From Acetobacteraceae bacterium (GTDB lineage: Bacteria > Pseudomonadota > Alphaproteobacteria > Acetobacterales > Acetobacteraceae): a stretch of DNA of 5,234 nt. Of the stretch, positions 1 to 4,920 are shown piece by piece. The stretch's first letter is position 1; each line of letters begins with the position of its first letter. The position numbers were made by a program, and so were the translations under genes. The DNA lies in NCBI GenBank assembly GCA_947478535.1, contig CANJXD010000421.1, positions 1 to 5,234 on the forward strand, read 5' to 3'. The notes under the pieces were generated by a model, which saw only the letters and a list, made by a program, of their open reading frames with translations, made no database searches and had not been told where the DNA came from.

Positions 1-438
1 CGCGGGCGCAGCAGCGGCAAGATCGACCTCATCATCATCGACACGCCGGCGAACTCCAAGGACATTGCCATGCTCGCAGCCGAGCAGGCGGATTTCGTCA
101 TCATCCCTGTCGCGCCGCGAGGGCTGGACGTTCATTCGGTGTTGCAGACCGTCAAGCAGGTGCAGCAGGCAGGCACGCCGTTCGCCGTTATACTGACGCA
201 GGTTCCGCATCAGGGCGGGGAGGGGCAGGAGGCCCATGCCGGCTTCGCGGCGAAGGGCGTGACGATGTTCGACAGCCGCCTCCACTTCCGCAAGGATTTC
301 TACAAGGCCACGCCGCTCGGCAGAACGGCCGCCGAGACGGACCCGGCCAGCAAGGCGGCGGCCGAGTTGCGCGCCGCCTATGACGAGGCTAAGCGACTAA
401 GCGGCTTTACGACTAAGCAAGTAAGCGAGGTTGGATGA
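1..438 (+). CDS. parA: ParA-type partition ATPase, 3' part (5' end outside window)
   Basis: The reading frame is open from the first base to the TGA at 436-438, giving 145 visible codons. The visible part begins just before IDLIIIDTPAN, the Walker B/switch II segment (D-T-P) of ParA/MinD-type deviant Walker ATPases. It continues with the typical FVIIPVAPRGLDV strand and the LTQVP and FRKDFYKATPLGR segments. The Walker A' (P-loop) part lies upstream, so I infer that roughly 65-75 residues are missing. Such ATPases bind non-specific DNA with ATP and move plasmid copies apart when stimulated by a centromere-binding partner. The next gene, overlapping by ATGA, encodes a small ribbon-helix-helix protein, the usual partner of small (type Ib) ParAs. 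The last 40 bases before the overlap contain 8-bp tandem repeats. The family call is secure; the subtype is inferred. Confidence 0.9.
   Translation, partial: RGRSSGKIDLIIIDTPANSKDIAMLAAEQADFVIIPVAPRGLDVHSVLQTVKQVQQAGTPFAVILTQVPHQGGEGQEAHAGFAAKGVTMFDSRLHFRKDFYKATPLGRTAAETDPASKAAAELRAAYDEAKRLSGFTTKQVSEVG
389..428 (+). repeat. Five tandem 8-bp repeats, candidate partition site/operator
   Basis: Five contiguous 8-bp units: CTAAGCGA (389-396), CTAAGCGG (397-404), CTTTACGA (405-412), CTAAGCAA (413-420) and GTAAGCGA (421-428). Units 1, 2, 4 and 5 differ from CTAAGCGA by at most one base; unit 3 differs by three. The period of 8 is not a multiple of 3, so the protein sequence does not explain the repeat. 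It lies in the 3' end of parA and reaches the ribosome binding site of the ribbon-helix-helix gene. Ribbon-helix-helix partition proteins, such as the omega protein that binds heptad repeats, bind short tandem repeats. A role as operator or centromere is therefore inferred. Confidence 0.7.
427..430 (+). promoter_or_regulatory. Ribosome binding site of the ribbon-helix-helix gene
   Basis: GAGG lies 4 bases before the ATG at 435 and 7 bases before a second in-frame ATG at 438. Spacing favours the second ATG as the main start, which would remove only the first Met. The site overlaps the last 8-bp repeat, so a protein bound to the repeats could affect this region. Confidence 0.45.
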
Positions 439-779
439 TGGCGAAGAAAACTTCCGCGCTCGCCGGCATCTTCGATGACGAGCCCGAGGCACAGGCACAG
501 GCACAGGCACAGGCTCCCGTTGCCGATGCAACTCCCGCGCCGCAGCCTGCCGTCCCGCGTCGGTCGCGGCGTGCGGCGGACACGTCGGCCCCGGCAGCAC
601 CGGCCCGGCGCAGCAGCCATCCCGGCAAGAAGCCGGTGCTAATCCACATTCCCGAAGACATGCACCGCACACTGCGCCAGCTCAGCGTCGAGGAGGGCGG
701 GGAGCCCCTTACCGTCATCACCGAGCGGTTGCTGCGCCAGTATTTGGTCCAGCGGGGACACACCAGGTTCGCGCCGTGA
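435..779 (+). CDS. Small ribbon-helix-helix DNA-binding protein, likely ParA partner (ParG/omega-like)
   Basis: This 114-residue protein has two parts. Residues 1-65 are a low-complexity tail rich in Ala, Pro, Gln and Arg, with an (AQ) run at 19-27 and basic patches RRSRR (42-46) and RR (58-59). Residues 66-107 look like a ribbon-helix-helix domain: a short strand (KPVLIHI, 66-72), a first helix after PEDMHRTLRQLS, and a second helix from PLTVITERLLRQYLVQ. Size, disordered N-terminus and position directly after parA match centromere-binding proteins of type Ib partition systems, whose flexible tails stimulate the ParA ATPase. It overlaps parA by ATGA and the rep gene by GTGA, so the three genes are probably translated as a coupled unit. 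The 8-bp repeats just upstream are its most likely binding site, which would allow autoregulation. It could instead be a CopG-like copy-number repressor of rep. The domain is fairly sure; the partition role is inferred. Confidence 0.75.
   Translation: MMAKKTSALAGIFDDEPEAQAQAQAQAPVADATPAPQPAVPRRSRRAADTSAPAAPARRSSHPGKKPVLIHIPEDMHRTLRQLSVEEGGEPLTVITERLLRQYLVQRGHTRFAP
488..511 (+). repeat. Hexanucleotide microsatellite (GGCACA)x4
   Basis: Four perfect tandem copies of GGCACA occupy 488-511 and are followed by the partial copy GGCTCC. They encode an alternating Ala-Gln stretch in the disordered N-terminal tail of the ribbon-helix-helix protein. Gain or loss of a unit by slippage would keep the reading frame and change only linker length. 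Confidence 0.9.
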
Positions 780-1729
780 GCAAGCGGCGTGATCCCAATC
801 CCGAGTTCGACCTGTTCATTCCGGCGCTCGGCGATCTTCCGCTCAAGGACCAGCGGGAGGTCATGGAGCGCCCGTTCTTCTCGCTCCAGAAGCGCAAGCG
901 GCTGAAGCCGATCGAGTATCGCAGCCCGGATGGCGAGGCCTGGGTGCGCGTGCAGGCCATTCCCGACTACGGCATGGCCACGATCTGGGACGCCGATATC
1001 CTGATATGGGCCGCGTCCACGCTCAACCGCATGAAGCAGCAGGGGCTGAACGATCTGCCCCGCACGCTGACAACCACGCCCTATGACCTACTGCGGGCGA
1101 TCAAGCGCAGCACAGGGGGCAGGGACTATCAGGAGCTGCAAGCTGCGCTCCTCCGGCTCCAGACGACTTCGATCACAACTTCGATCCGCGCGACGAAGCG
1201 CCGGCAGAAGGCTGGCTTCAACTGGCTCGACAGCTGGACCTTCGACACCGACGCCGAAACGGAGCAGCCGCGCGGCATGACGCTGACCCTCTCGGATTGG
1301 GTCTATGAGGGCATCGTCAACGAGAAGTCGCTGCTCACCATGCACCCCGACTATTTCCTGCTCTCCGGAGGGCTGGAGCGGGCGCTCTATCGTATCGCGC
1401 GAAAGCACGCCGGCACGCAGCGCGGTGGGTGGACTTGCCGGGTAGAGGTACTTCGCGACAAGACCGGCAGCGATGCCCAGCCCAAGGAGTTCAACCGGAT
1501 GCTTCGGCGGGTGATCGAGGCCGACCAGCTCCCCGACTATGCGATGGAGCTGACCGAGACGACGGACAAAAGCCCGGCCGTGTTGTTCAGGCTCCGCGGC
1601 GAGGCCGAGGCACTGGCACTCGCCGAGAGAATGCGCGCCGAGGAGGAGCGGCGCGCCCGTTTCGACGCCGAGCGCAAGCGGGCCGAGGAAGTCGATGCAC
1701 AGATGGACCGGCTTGCCGGCCGCCGCTGA
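776..1729 (+). CDS. repA: Plasmid replication initiator, RPA (replication initiator protein A) family
   Basis: A 317-residue protein whose N-terminal two thirds resemble the replication initiator protein A family of alpha- and betaproteobacterial plasmids. Recognisable segments are the DLFIPALGDLPLKDQREVMERP start (12-33), PFFSLQKRKRLKPIEY (33-48), the IWDADILIWAASTLNR block (70-85), and the DLLRAIKRSTGGRDYQELQAALLRLQTT region (104-131), which I read as a DNA-binding winged-helix part. The C-terminus from about 275 to 313 is a charged Glu/Arg/Ala helix, probably coiled coil. It should bind the iterons that begin two bases after its stop codon, and help DnaA open the origin. The start is GTG, overlapping the previous stop as GTGA, with only a weak AGG (765-767) 8 bases upstream, so translation is probably coupled. 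Regulation through iteron binding is usual for such plasmids. Family call is good; exact subgroup not determinable here. Confidence 0.85.
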   Translation: MSKRRDPNPEFDLFIPALGDLPLKDQREVMERPFFSLQKRKRLKPIEYRSPDGEAWVRVQAIPDYGMATIWDADILIWAASTLNRMKQQGLNDLPRTLTTTPYDLLRAIKRSTGGRDYQELQAALLRLQTTSITTSIRATKRRQKAGFNWLDSWTFDTDAETEQPRGMTLTLSDWVYEGIVNEKSLLTMHPDYFLLSGGLERALYRIARKHAGTQRGGWTCRVEVLRDKTGSDAQPKEFNRMLRRVIEADQLPDYAMELTETTDKSPAVLFRLRGEAEALALAERMRAEEERRARFDAERKRAEEVDAQMDRLAGRR

Positions 1730-1730
1730 C

Positions 1731-1780
1731 TATCGGGGTTTCACACACCGCAAGCCCAACTATCGGGGTTTCACACACCG
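1731..1780 (+). repeat. Iteron pair (group A), two identical copies
   Basis: TATCGGGGTTTCACACACCG occurs at 1731-1750 and again at 1761-1780, start to start 30 bp, close to three helical turns. Both copies are preceded by AC, so identity extends to 22 bp. The first copy starts immediately after the rep stop codon. Confidence 0.93.
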
Positions 1781-1840
1781 GCCAGCGATGCTGCCTGAAC
1801 CCTGACATGCTTCGGGCGATGCCGGAGCCACCAGCCAGGC

Positions 1841-1849
1841 TGTGGATAA
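1841..1849 (-). other. DnaA box (perfect consensus)
   Basis: TGTGGATAA is the exact reverse complement of the consensus DnaA box TTATCCACA. It lies in the gap between the two iteron groups, which suggests that host DnaA is recruited next to the plasmid initiator. Confidence 0.85.
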
Positions 1850-1881
1850 CTGGCACCGGAGGCCCCTTTTCGGCTCCAGAG

Positions 1882-1969
1882 TCTCGGGGTTTCACCCACC
1901 TTGGCGTCGGGGTATCACCCACCGCACTATCGGGGTATCACACACCGAATCACGGGGTTTCACCCACCG
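1882..1969 (+). repeat. Iteron array (group B), four phased copies
   Basis: Four direct copies start at 1882, 1905, 1928 and 1950, so the spacing is 23, 23 and 22 bp, about two helical turns and on one face of the DNA. The invariant core across all six iterons is CGGGGTWTCACMCACC. Copy 1882 begins TCTC and ends in T, copy 1905 begins CGTC, copy 1928 is nearly the group A sequence with one T to A change, and copy 1950 begins TCAC. Three of the four carry CACCCACC instead of the CACACACC of group A. Confidence 0.93.
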
Positions 1970-1980
1970 GGCCGGCTGGC

Positions 1981-2065
1981 AAGCAGTTGATAAACAAAGC
2001 AAGATTCCGCTTTTTGAGCGGCTTAACTTGTTTAACGATTCCTATTTAACAGAATCTCTTAACGA
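1981..2065. other. AT-rich DNA unwinding element with four TTAAC motifs
   Basis: This is the only clearly AT-rich stretch of the window and it follows the last iteron. TTAAC occurs at 2023-2027, 2032-2036, 2046-2050 and 2059-2063, all in the same orientation, the last three 14 and 13 bp apart like the 13-mers of known origins. A small inverted repeat, CCGCT/AGCGG with a TTTTG loop (2007-2021), lies at its left. Identification as the melting site rests on composition and position. Confidence 0.65.
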
Positions 2066-2107
2066 CAGGGCTCACCCAAAACCGTCAACCTGAGAAGGGC
2101 AAGCGGA

Positions 2108-2130
2108 ATTGGCCTACGGCCAATGCGCCT
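2108..2130 (+). other. Candidate transfer origin: inverted repeat plus MOBQ-like nic core
   Basis: ATTGGCC (2108-2114) and GGCCAAT (2118-2124) form a perfect 7-bp stem with a TAC loop, followed at once by GCGCCTTCG. The string AATGCGCCTT differs by one base from the form AATGCGCCCT that I recall near the nic site of IncQ-type origins, where an inverted repeat also sits directly beside the core. Ti-like transfer systems with traD and traG use MOBQ relaxases that cut related sites. Against this, in Ti plasmids oriT lies near traC rather than downstream of traG. This is a hypothesis, not an identification. Confidence 0.25.
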
Positions 2131-2196
2131 TCGATCCGTGCCGGCTAACGCCGTCACTAGAGCGGCCTATCGGCCGCAGGGCTTCCGAAAGAAGCC
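2108..2196. repeat. Cluster of four consecutive stem-loops
   Basis: Four inverted repeats follow one another: 2108-2124 (7-bp stem, 3-nt loop), 2138-2157 (GTG-C-CGGC paired with GCCG-T-CAC, one mismatch, TAAC loop), 2162-2177 (GCGGCC/GGCCGC, TATC loop) and 2180-2196 (GGCTTC/GAAGCC, 5-nt loop with CGAAA at 2186-2190). A weaker long-loop repeat (2205-2211 with 2229-2235) may add a fifth. None is followed by a T-run on either strand, so they are not standard intrinsic terminators. They lie between converging operons. Possible roles are an oriT region, a single-strand initiation site, a barrier to read-through or a structured RNA. I see no convincing feature in 2236-2286. Confidence 0.7.
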
Positions 2197-2286
2197 AAGC
2201 GAAACTGGCGGTGTGTGCCTTCAGCGTTCCGCCGGCAGAGAGGGCGATGAGGCGCTACCCCAAAGCTCACTTTTCGATCTTCCGGG

Positions 2287-2308
2287 CCGGCGTGTGCGAT
2301 CACGCCGG
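2287..2308. repeat. Inverted repeat overlapping the end of traG
   Basis: CCGGCGTG (2287-2294) and CACGCCGG (2301-2308) form a perfect 8-bp stem with a 6-nt loop. The traG stop codon (2300-2302, - strand) sits at the loop edge. There is no T-run after the stem in either direction. It could protect the 3' end of the tra transcript or act as a weak, factor-dependent terminator. Confidence 0.5.
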
Positions 2309-3868
2309 ATCGAACAGGCCGGCGAACTCGCGCTCGGCATAGTAGCGAACCTTGCCGGCCCAGAGTGGGCGTTCGCCCTGGCGCAGCAACAGGAGCGTGT
2401 CGGCCGGCATCCGCATGATCTCGTCGGGCGTCACGAGCCGCCGCGCCGTGACATGCGTGCTGACGCTTTCCGAGGGACCGGCGCGATTTTCACCCCAGCC
2501 CGTGCCGCGCGACGTACTGAGGGTCGCATATTCCAATGTCGTGTCGCCGATCGTGCGCGAGAGCATGTCGGCGGTGGCGTGATCGTTGACCCCGAATGTC
2601 TGGATCACGCCGGCGTTGGACAGGAAGGTGCCGGCGCGCTCGCCATAGAGCGCACGGAGCTGGTGCATGTCCTGGAGGATCGGCCAGAGCTGGAGGCCAT
2701 AGCCGGCCATCAACCCCATCGCGCGCTCCACCGGCTCCAGTCGGCCGAGGGCGGCGAACTCATCGAGCAGGAACAGCACCGGGCGTTCCGGCCGGGCAGG
2801 GGAGCGCGCCATATCGGTGACGGCCTGCGCGACCAGCAGCCGCAGCCAGCGAGCATAGGTATCGAGTCGATCCGGCGGCAGGCACAGGAACACGGTCCCG
2901 GGCCGCTCCTTCAGGTCCGCGAAGCGGAAATCGGAGGCGGACGTGCTTTCGACCAGGCGCGGGCTATCGAGAAAGTGGGTGTGGCGCTGCGCCGAGGACA
3001 GCACGCCGGCGGCCTCGCGATCGGACTTGCCGAGGTGACGGTTGGCGGCGCGTGCGATCAGGCCGTGCGCGCCGCTGCTGGCTTGCATGTCTGCCAGCAG
3101 CGCGGCGAAGCCGGCGGGATCGCGGGTGAGCTTGTCGCGCACGGTGGCGAGCGTCGCGCGGGCAGGGGGTTCGTGGACGACGGTGTGCAGGATCACGCCG
3201 GCGATCAGCGCCTTGGCTTCCTCGTTCCAGTGCGCCTCGCCCGATTGTCCCGGCGCATCGTGGACCAGCGCGTCGGCGATCGTCTGCGCATCTTCCGCCA
3301 GGTCCGGGCTTGCGGGATCAAGCTGCGCCAGGGGGTTGTAGCGGGCCGCAGGACGCCCGGAGACGCCGAAGGGGTCCAGGCACCACACAGCGCCTTTGCT
3401 GGCCCTCCCACGGGCTGTGACGCGGGCATTCTCGCCCTTAGGGTCGATGCAGACCACCGAGCGGTCGAGCAGCAGCAGGTTGGGGATGATCGTGCCCACG
3501 CCCTTGCCCGAGCGGGTGGGTGCGATCGTCAGCAGGTGCGCCGCGCCGTCATAGTGGAGCAGCTTGCCGGATTCCTTGGCGCGGCCGATCAGGAGATCTC
3601 CATTCGCCTCCAGCTTGCGCACGTCGGCGCGGTCGCCGAAGCGGGCCGAGCCCAGCAGCTCGTTCCGGCGCTTGCCGGCGCGGCTGTTGATCCACCAGGT
3701 CGCGCCGATCAGTCCGACCAGGACGAGGAACGACACCGTGCCGGAAATCTGCCCGACGCCGAAGATGCCTTCCAGCCATCGCGCGGTCGCATAGGCCGCG
3801 ACGAACGAGACGACGATCGCGAGCCGCCAGCTGATCGGCCGCCGCCCGCCGATGAGCGGACCAGCCAT
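2300..3868 (-). CDS. traG: TraG/VirD4-type conjugative coupling ATPase
   Basis: A 522-residue type IV coupling protein. It is predicted to sit in the inner membrane and bring the relaxosome DNA to the transfer channel using ATP. Two membrane segments are visible at about 14-30 and 43-60. The Walker A motif is APTRSGKG (116-123) and the Walker B is VLFLLDEFAALGRL (364-377, D369 E370). Other VirD4/TraG landmarks are IDPKGEN (141-147), WNEEAKALIAGVI (214-226), SSAQRHTHFLDSPRLVEST (291-309), LQLWPILQDMHQLRALYG (392-409) and SNAGVIQTFGVNDHATADML (417-436). The protein ends soon after the core, so it is over 100 residues shorter than Ti TraG or VirD4 (about 650 as I recall), mainly lacking a C-terminal tail. 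Its ATG shares one base with the upstream stop (TGATG), so translation is coupled; only a weak AGG precedes it. It is the last gene of the traD operon as seen here. Confidence 0.93.
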   Translation of the reverse strand: MAGPLIGGRRPISWRLAIVVSFVAAYATARWLEGIFGVGQISGTVSFLVLVGLIGATWWINSRAGKRRNELLGSARFGDRADVRKLEANGDLLIGRAKESGKLLHYDGAAHLLTIAPTRSGKGVGTIIPNLLLLDRSVVCIDPKGENARVTARGRASKGAVWCLDPFGVSGRPAARYNPLAQLDPASPDLAEDAQTIADALVHDAPGQSGEAHWNEEAKALIAGVILHTVVHEPPARATLATVRDKLTRDPAGFAALLADMQASSGAHGLIARAANRHLGKSDREAAGVLSSAQRHTHFLDSPRLVESTSASDFRFADLKERPGTVFLCLPPDRLDTYARWLRLLVAQAVTDMARSPARPERPVLFLLDEFAALGRLEPVERAMGLMAGYGLQLWPILQDMHQLRALYGERAGTFLSNAGVIQTFGVNDHATADMLSRTIGDTTLEYATLSTSRGTGWGENRAGPSESVSTHVTARRLVTPDEIMRMPADTLLLLRQGERPLWAGKVRYYAEREFAGLFDPA

Positions 3869-4155
3869 CAGCAGGCCTGTTCCAGCGGCGTAATCGCAAG
3901 CGCCGGATCGGCGTCGGGATGCCCGAGCAGCTTGAGGATGATTTGCGTGGCGAGGGGAGGGGGCACCGCCTCGTCGCGCAGCATGTCGAACAGCGCCTCG
4001 TCATCCCCGCTCAGCGTCATGCCCTCGATCGCGAGGTTGGCGCGGGATTCGGCATCGGCTTCGCGCCATTCCGCCACATCAGCCGGCGTGCCGCGCTCAA
4101 ACTCCAGCGCGCGAACCTCCCGGCGGATCGCATCGAGGTCGAGGAGGGGCGTCAC
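3868..4155 (-). CDS. Small protein resembling VbhA-type Fic antitoxins
   Basis: A 95-residue acidic protein with no membrane segment. Residues 36-60 (ESRANLAIEGM, then an LSGDDEALFDML helix) resemble the VbhA antitoxin family, whose members carry the Fic-inhibitory motif [S/T]xxxE[G/N] followed by a second helical part. Here the motif reads N40-L-A-I-E44-G45: the Glu and Gly are present, but the leading Ser/Thr is Asn. In known cases that Glu blocks ATP binding at the Fic active site. No Fic gene is visible in the window. The start is GTG (4153-4155), 36 bases after the SIMPL gene stop, with AAAGG (4164-4168) as ribosome binding site; two ATGs nearby lead only to a short frame that stops at once. 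The stop overlaps traG by one base, so it belongs to the tra operon. Family assignment is by motif memory only; otherwise it is a hypothetical tra-operon protein. Confidence 0.5.
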   Translation of the reverse strand: MTPLLDLDAIRREVRALEFERGTPADVAEWREADAESRANLAIEGMTLSGDDEALFDMLRDEAVPPPLATQIILKLLGHPDADPALAITPLEQAC

Positions 4156-4191
4156 GGCTTCATCCTTTCTCGCGGCATGGCGGCTAGGCGT

Positions 4192-4920
4192 TCATTTGGG
4201 GGCCAGCGCGAAGTTCACGCGCACCGTCACCATTCCGCCATTGGTTCCCGCCATCACCGGCGCCGACGCCTGTTCCGCCTGCACAGACACGGGCGGCGGC
4301 GCGACCATGCGGGCATCCATTGCCCCCATTTGCGGCATGTAGCCGCCCTGGCCGCCGTCGTGGATCGCGAGCACACGGTCGATGCGTAGGCCAGCGGCCT
4401 TGGCATAAGCCTCGGCCTTGGCGCGGGCGGACTTGTAGGCAGCATCATAGCCGCTCAGGTTCGCCTTCTCGGGATCGGTAACGGAGAGGTCAGGGCCGGA
4501 CACGATGTTCGCGCCGGCGTCGGTGACGGCGGCGATCGCCTTACCGACCCGCGCTGTGTCCCGCATCCGCACGGTGAGGGTATTGCTCGCCTCGAAGCGA
4601 CCCTTGTTGGGGCCGTAGTCCACGCGATTGACTGACAGGCTGCGCGTCTGAATATCGCGCGCGGGCACGTTCAGCCGGGCAAGGGCGGCCGTGATCCGGC
4701 TCATGGCTTCGGCGTTCTTCGCGCTGGCGCTTTTTGCGTCGGCGGCCACGCTGGACAGGCCGGCGGTGAACAGCGCCTGGTCGGGCGCGGCTTCGGTGCG
4801 TCCGGTGCCTGTTACCGTCAACAAAGTCTCACCGGTTTCGAGGCCTTGCGGATCGGCAGGGCCTCGACCGCAACCGGCGATGATGACGCAGAGCGGCAAG
4901 GCCCATAGAGTCTTCCTCAA
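4192..4920 (-). CDS. SIMPL-domain (DUF541) lipoprotein in the transfer operon
   Basis: A 242-residue protein with a lipoprotein signal: basic MRK, hydrophobic stretch to residue 15, and lipobox IAGC with the acylated Cys at 17. Gly at +2 gives no inner-membrane retention signal, so an outer membrane location is predicted. Residues about 33-240 match the SIMPL/DUF541 fold: LLTVTGTGRTEAAPDQALFT (33-52), a long Ala-rich helix, RDIQTRSLSVNRVDY (88-102), NTLTVRMRD (113-121), a second helix (YDAAYKSARAKAEAYAKAAGL, 158-178) and the closing strand VTVRVNFAL (231-239). Relatives include YggE and Brucella BP26; their biochemical role is not settled. The start is TTG, overlapping the traD stop as TTGA, with a strong GGAGGAG 5 bases upstream; there is no other Met before residue 73, and the signal peptide confirms it. 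Its place between traD and traG suggests an envelope role linked to mating, but this is inference. Confidence 0.85.
   Translation of the reverse strand: MRKTLWALPLCVIIAGCGRGPADPQGLETGETLLTVTGTGRTEAAPDQALFTAGLSSVAADAKSASAKNAEAMSRITAALARLNVPARDIQTRSLSVNRVDYGPNKGRFEASNTLTVRMRDTARVGKAIAAVTDAGANIVSGPDLSVTDPEKANLSGYDAAYKSARAKAEAYAKAAGLRIDRVLAIHDGGQGGYMPQMGAMDARMVAPPPVSVQAEQASAPVMAGTNGGMVTVRVNFALAPK

Larger units (their letters stand above)
1729..2065. other. Iteron-type vegetative replication origin (oriV)
   Basis: Directly after the initiator gene lie, in order, two iterons, a perfect DnaA box, four phased iterons and an AT-rich stretch with repeated TTAAC motifs. This is the classic order for theta-replicating iteron plasmids: the initiator loads on the iterons, DnaA assists, and the AT-rich part melts. 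No coding gene is supported here; open frames running through it are interrupted versions of the repeats. Duplication of the 20-bp motif and its position beside rep make the origin call strong; function itself is inferred. Confidence 0.85.

Noticed and set aside
378..763. Three overlapping - strand frames opposite parA and the ribbon-helix-helix gene
   Set aside because: They are antisense to well supported genes and show only Arg/Ala/Cys-rich sequence without domain signals.
1731..1969. The repeats as a CRISPR array
   Set aside because: The spacers are 2-10 bp apart from one large gap, far too short for CRISPR, and the location after rep with a DnaA box and AT-rich DNA fits iterons.
1429..2049. 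A 206-codon + strand frame running from rep through the iterons
   Set aside because: Its first half is out of frame with the conserved rep gene, and its second half merely translates the iterons (repeated GVSHT-like words).
1981..2065. A promoter in the AT-rich segment (TTGATA or TTGTTT with TATTTA)
   Set aside because: No pair of -35 and -10 like boxes has acceptable 16-18 bp spacing, and no gene start follows; an unwinding element explains the composition better.
2108..2196. Hairpins as Rho-independent terminators of rep or traG
   Set aside because: None of the stems is followed by a run of T on either strand.
3868..4155. A complete Fic toxin-antitoxin module
   Set aside because: No protein in the window carries the Fic catalytic motif; only the antitoxin-like partner is seen.
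2123..4342. A 739-codon open frame on the + strand opposite traG and its neighbours
   Set aside because: It lies antisense to genes with clear motifs (Walker A and B, lipobox). The product is low complexity, rich in Arg, Ala, Gly and Gln, with no recognisable domain, as expected for a shadow frame in GC-rich DNA.
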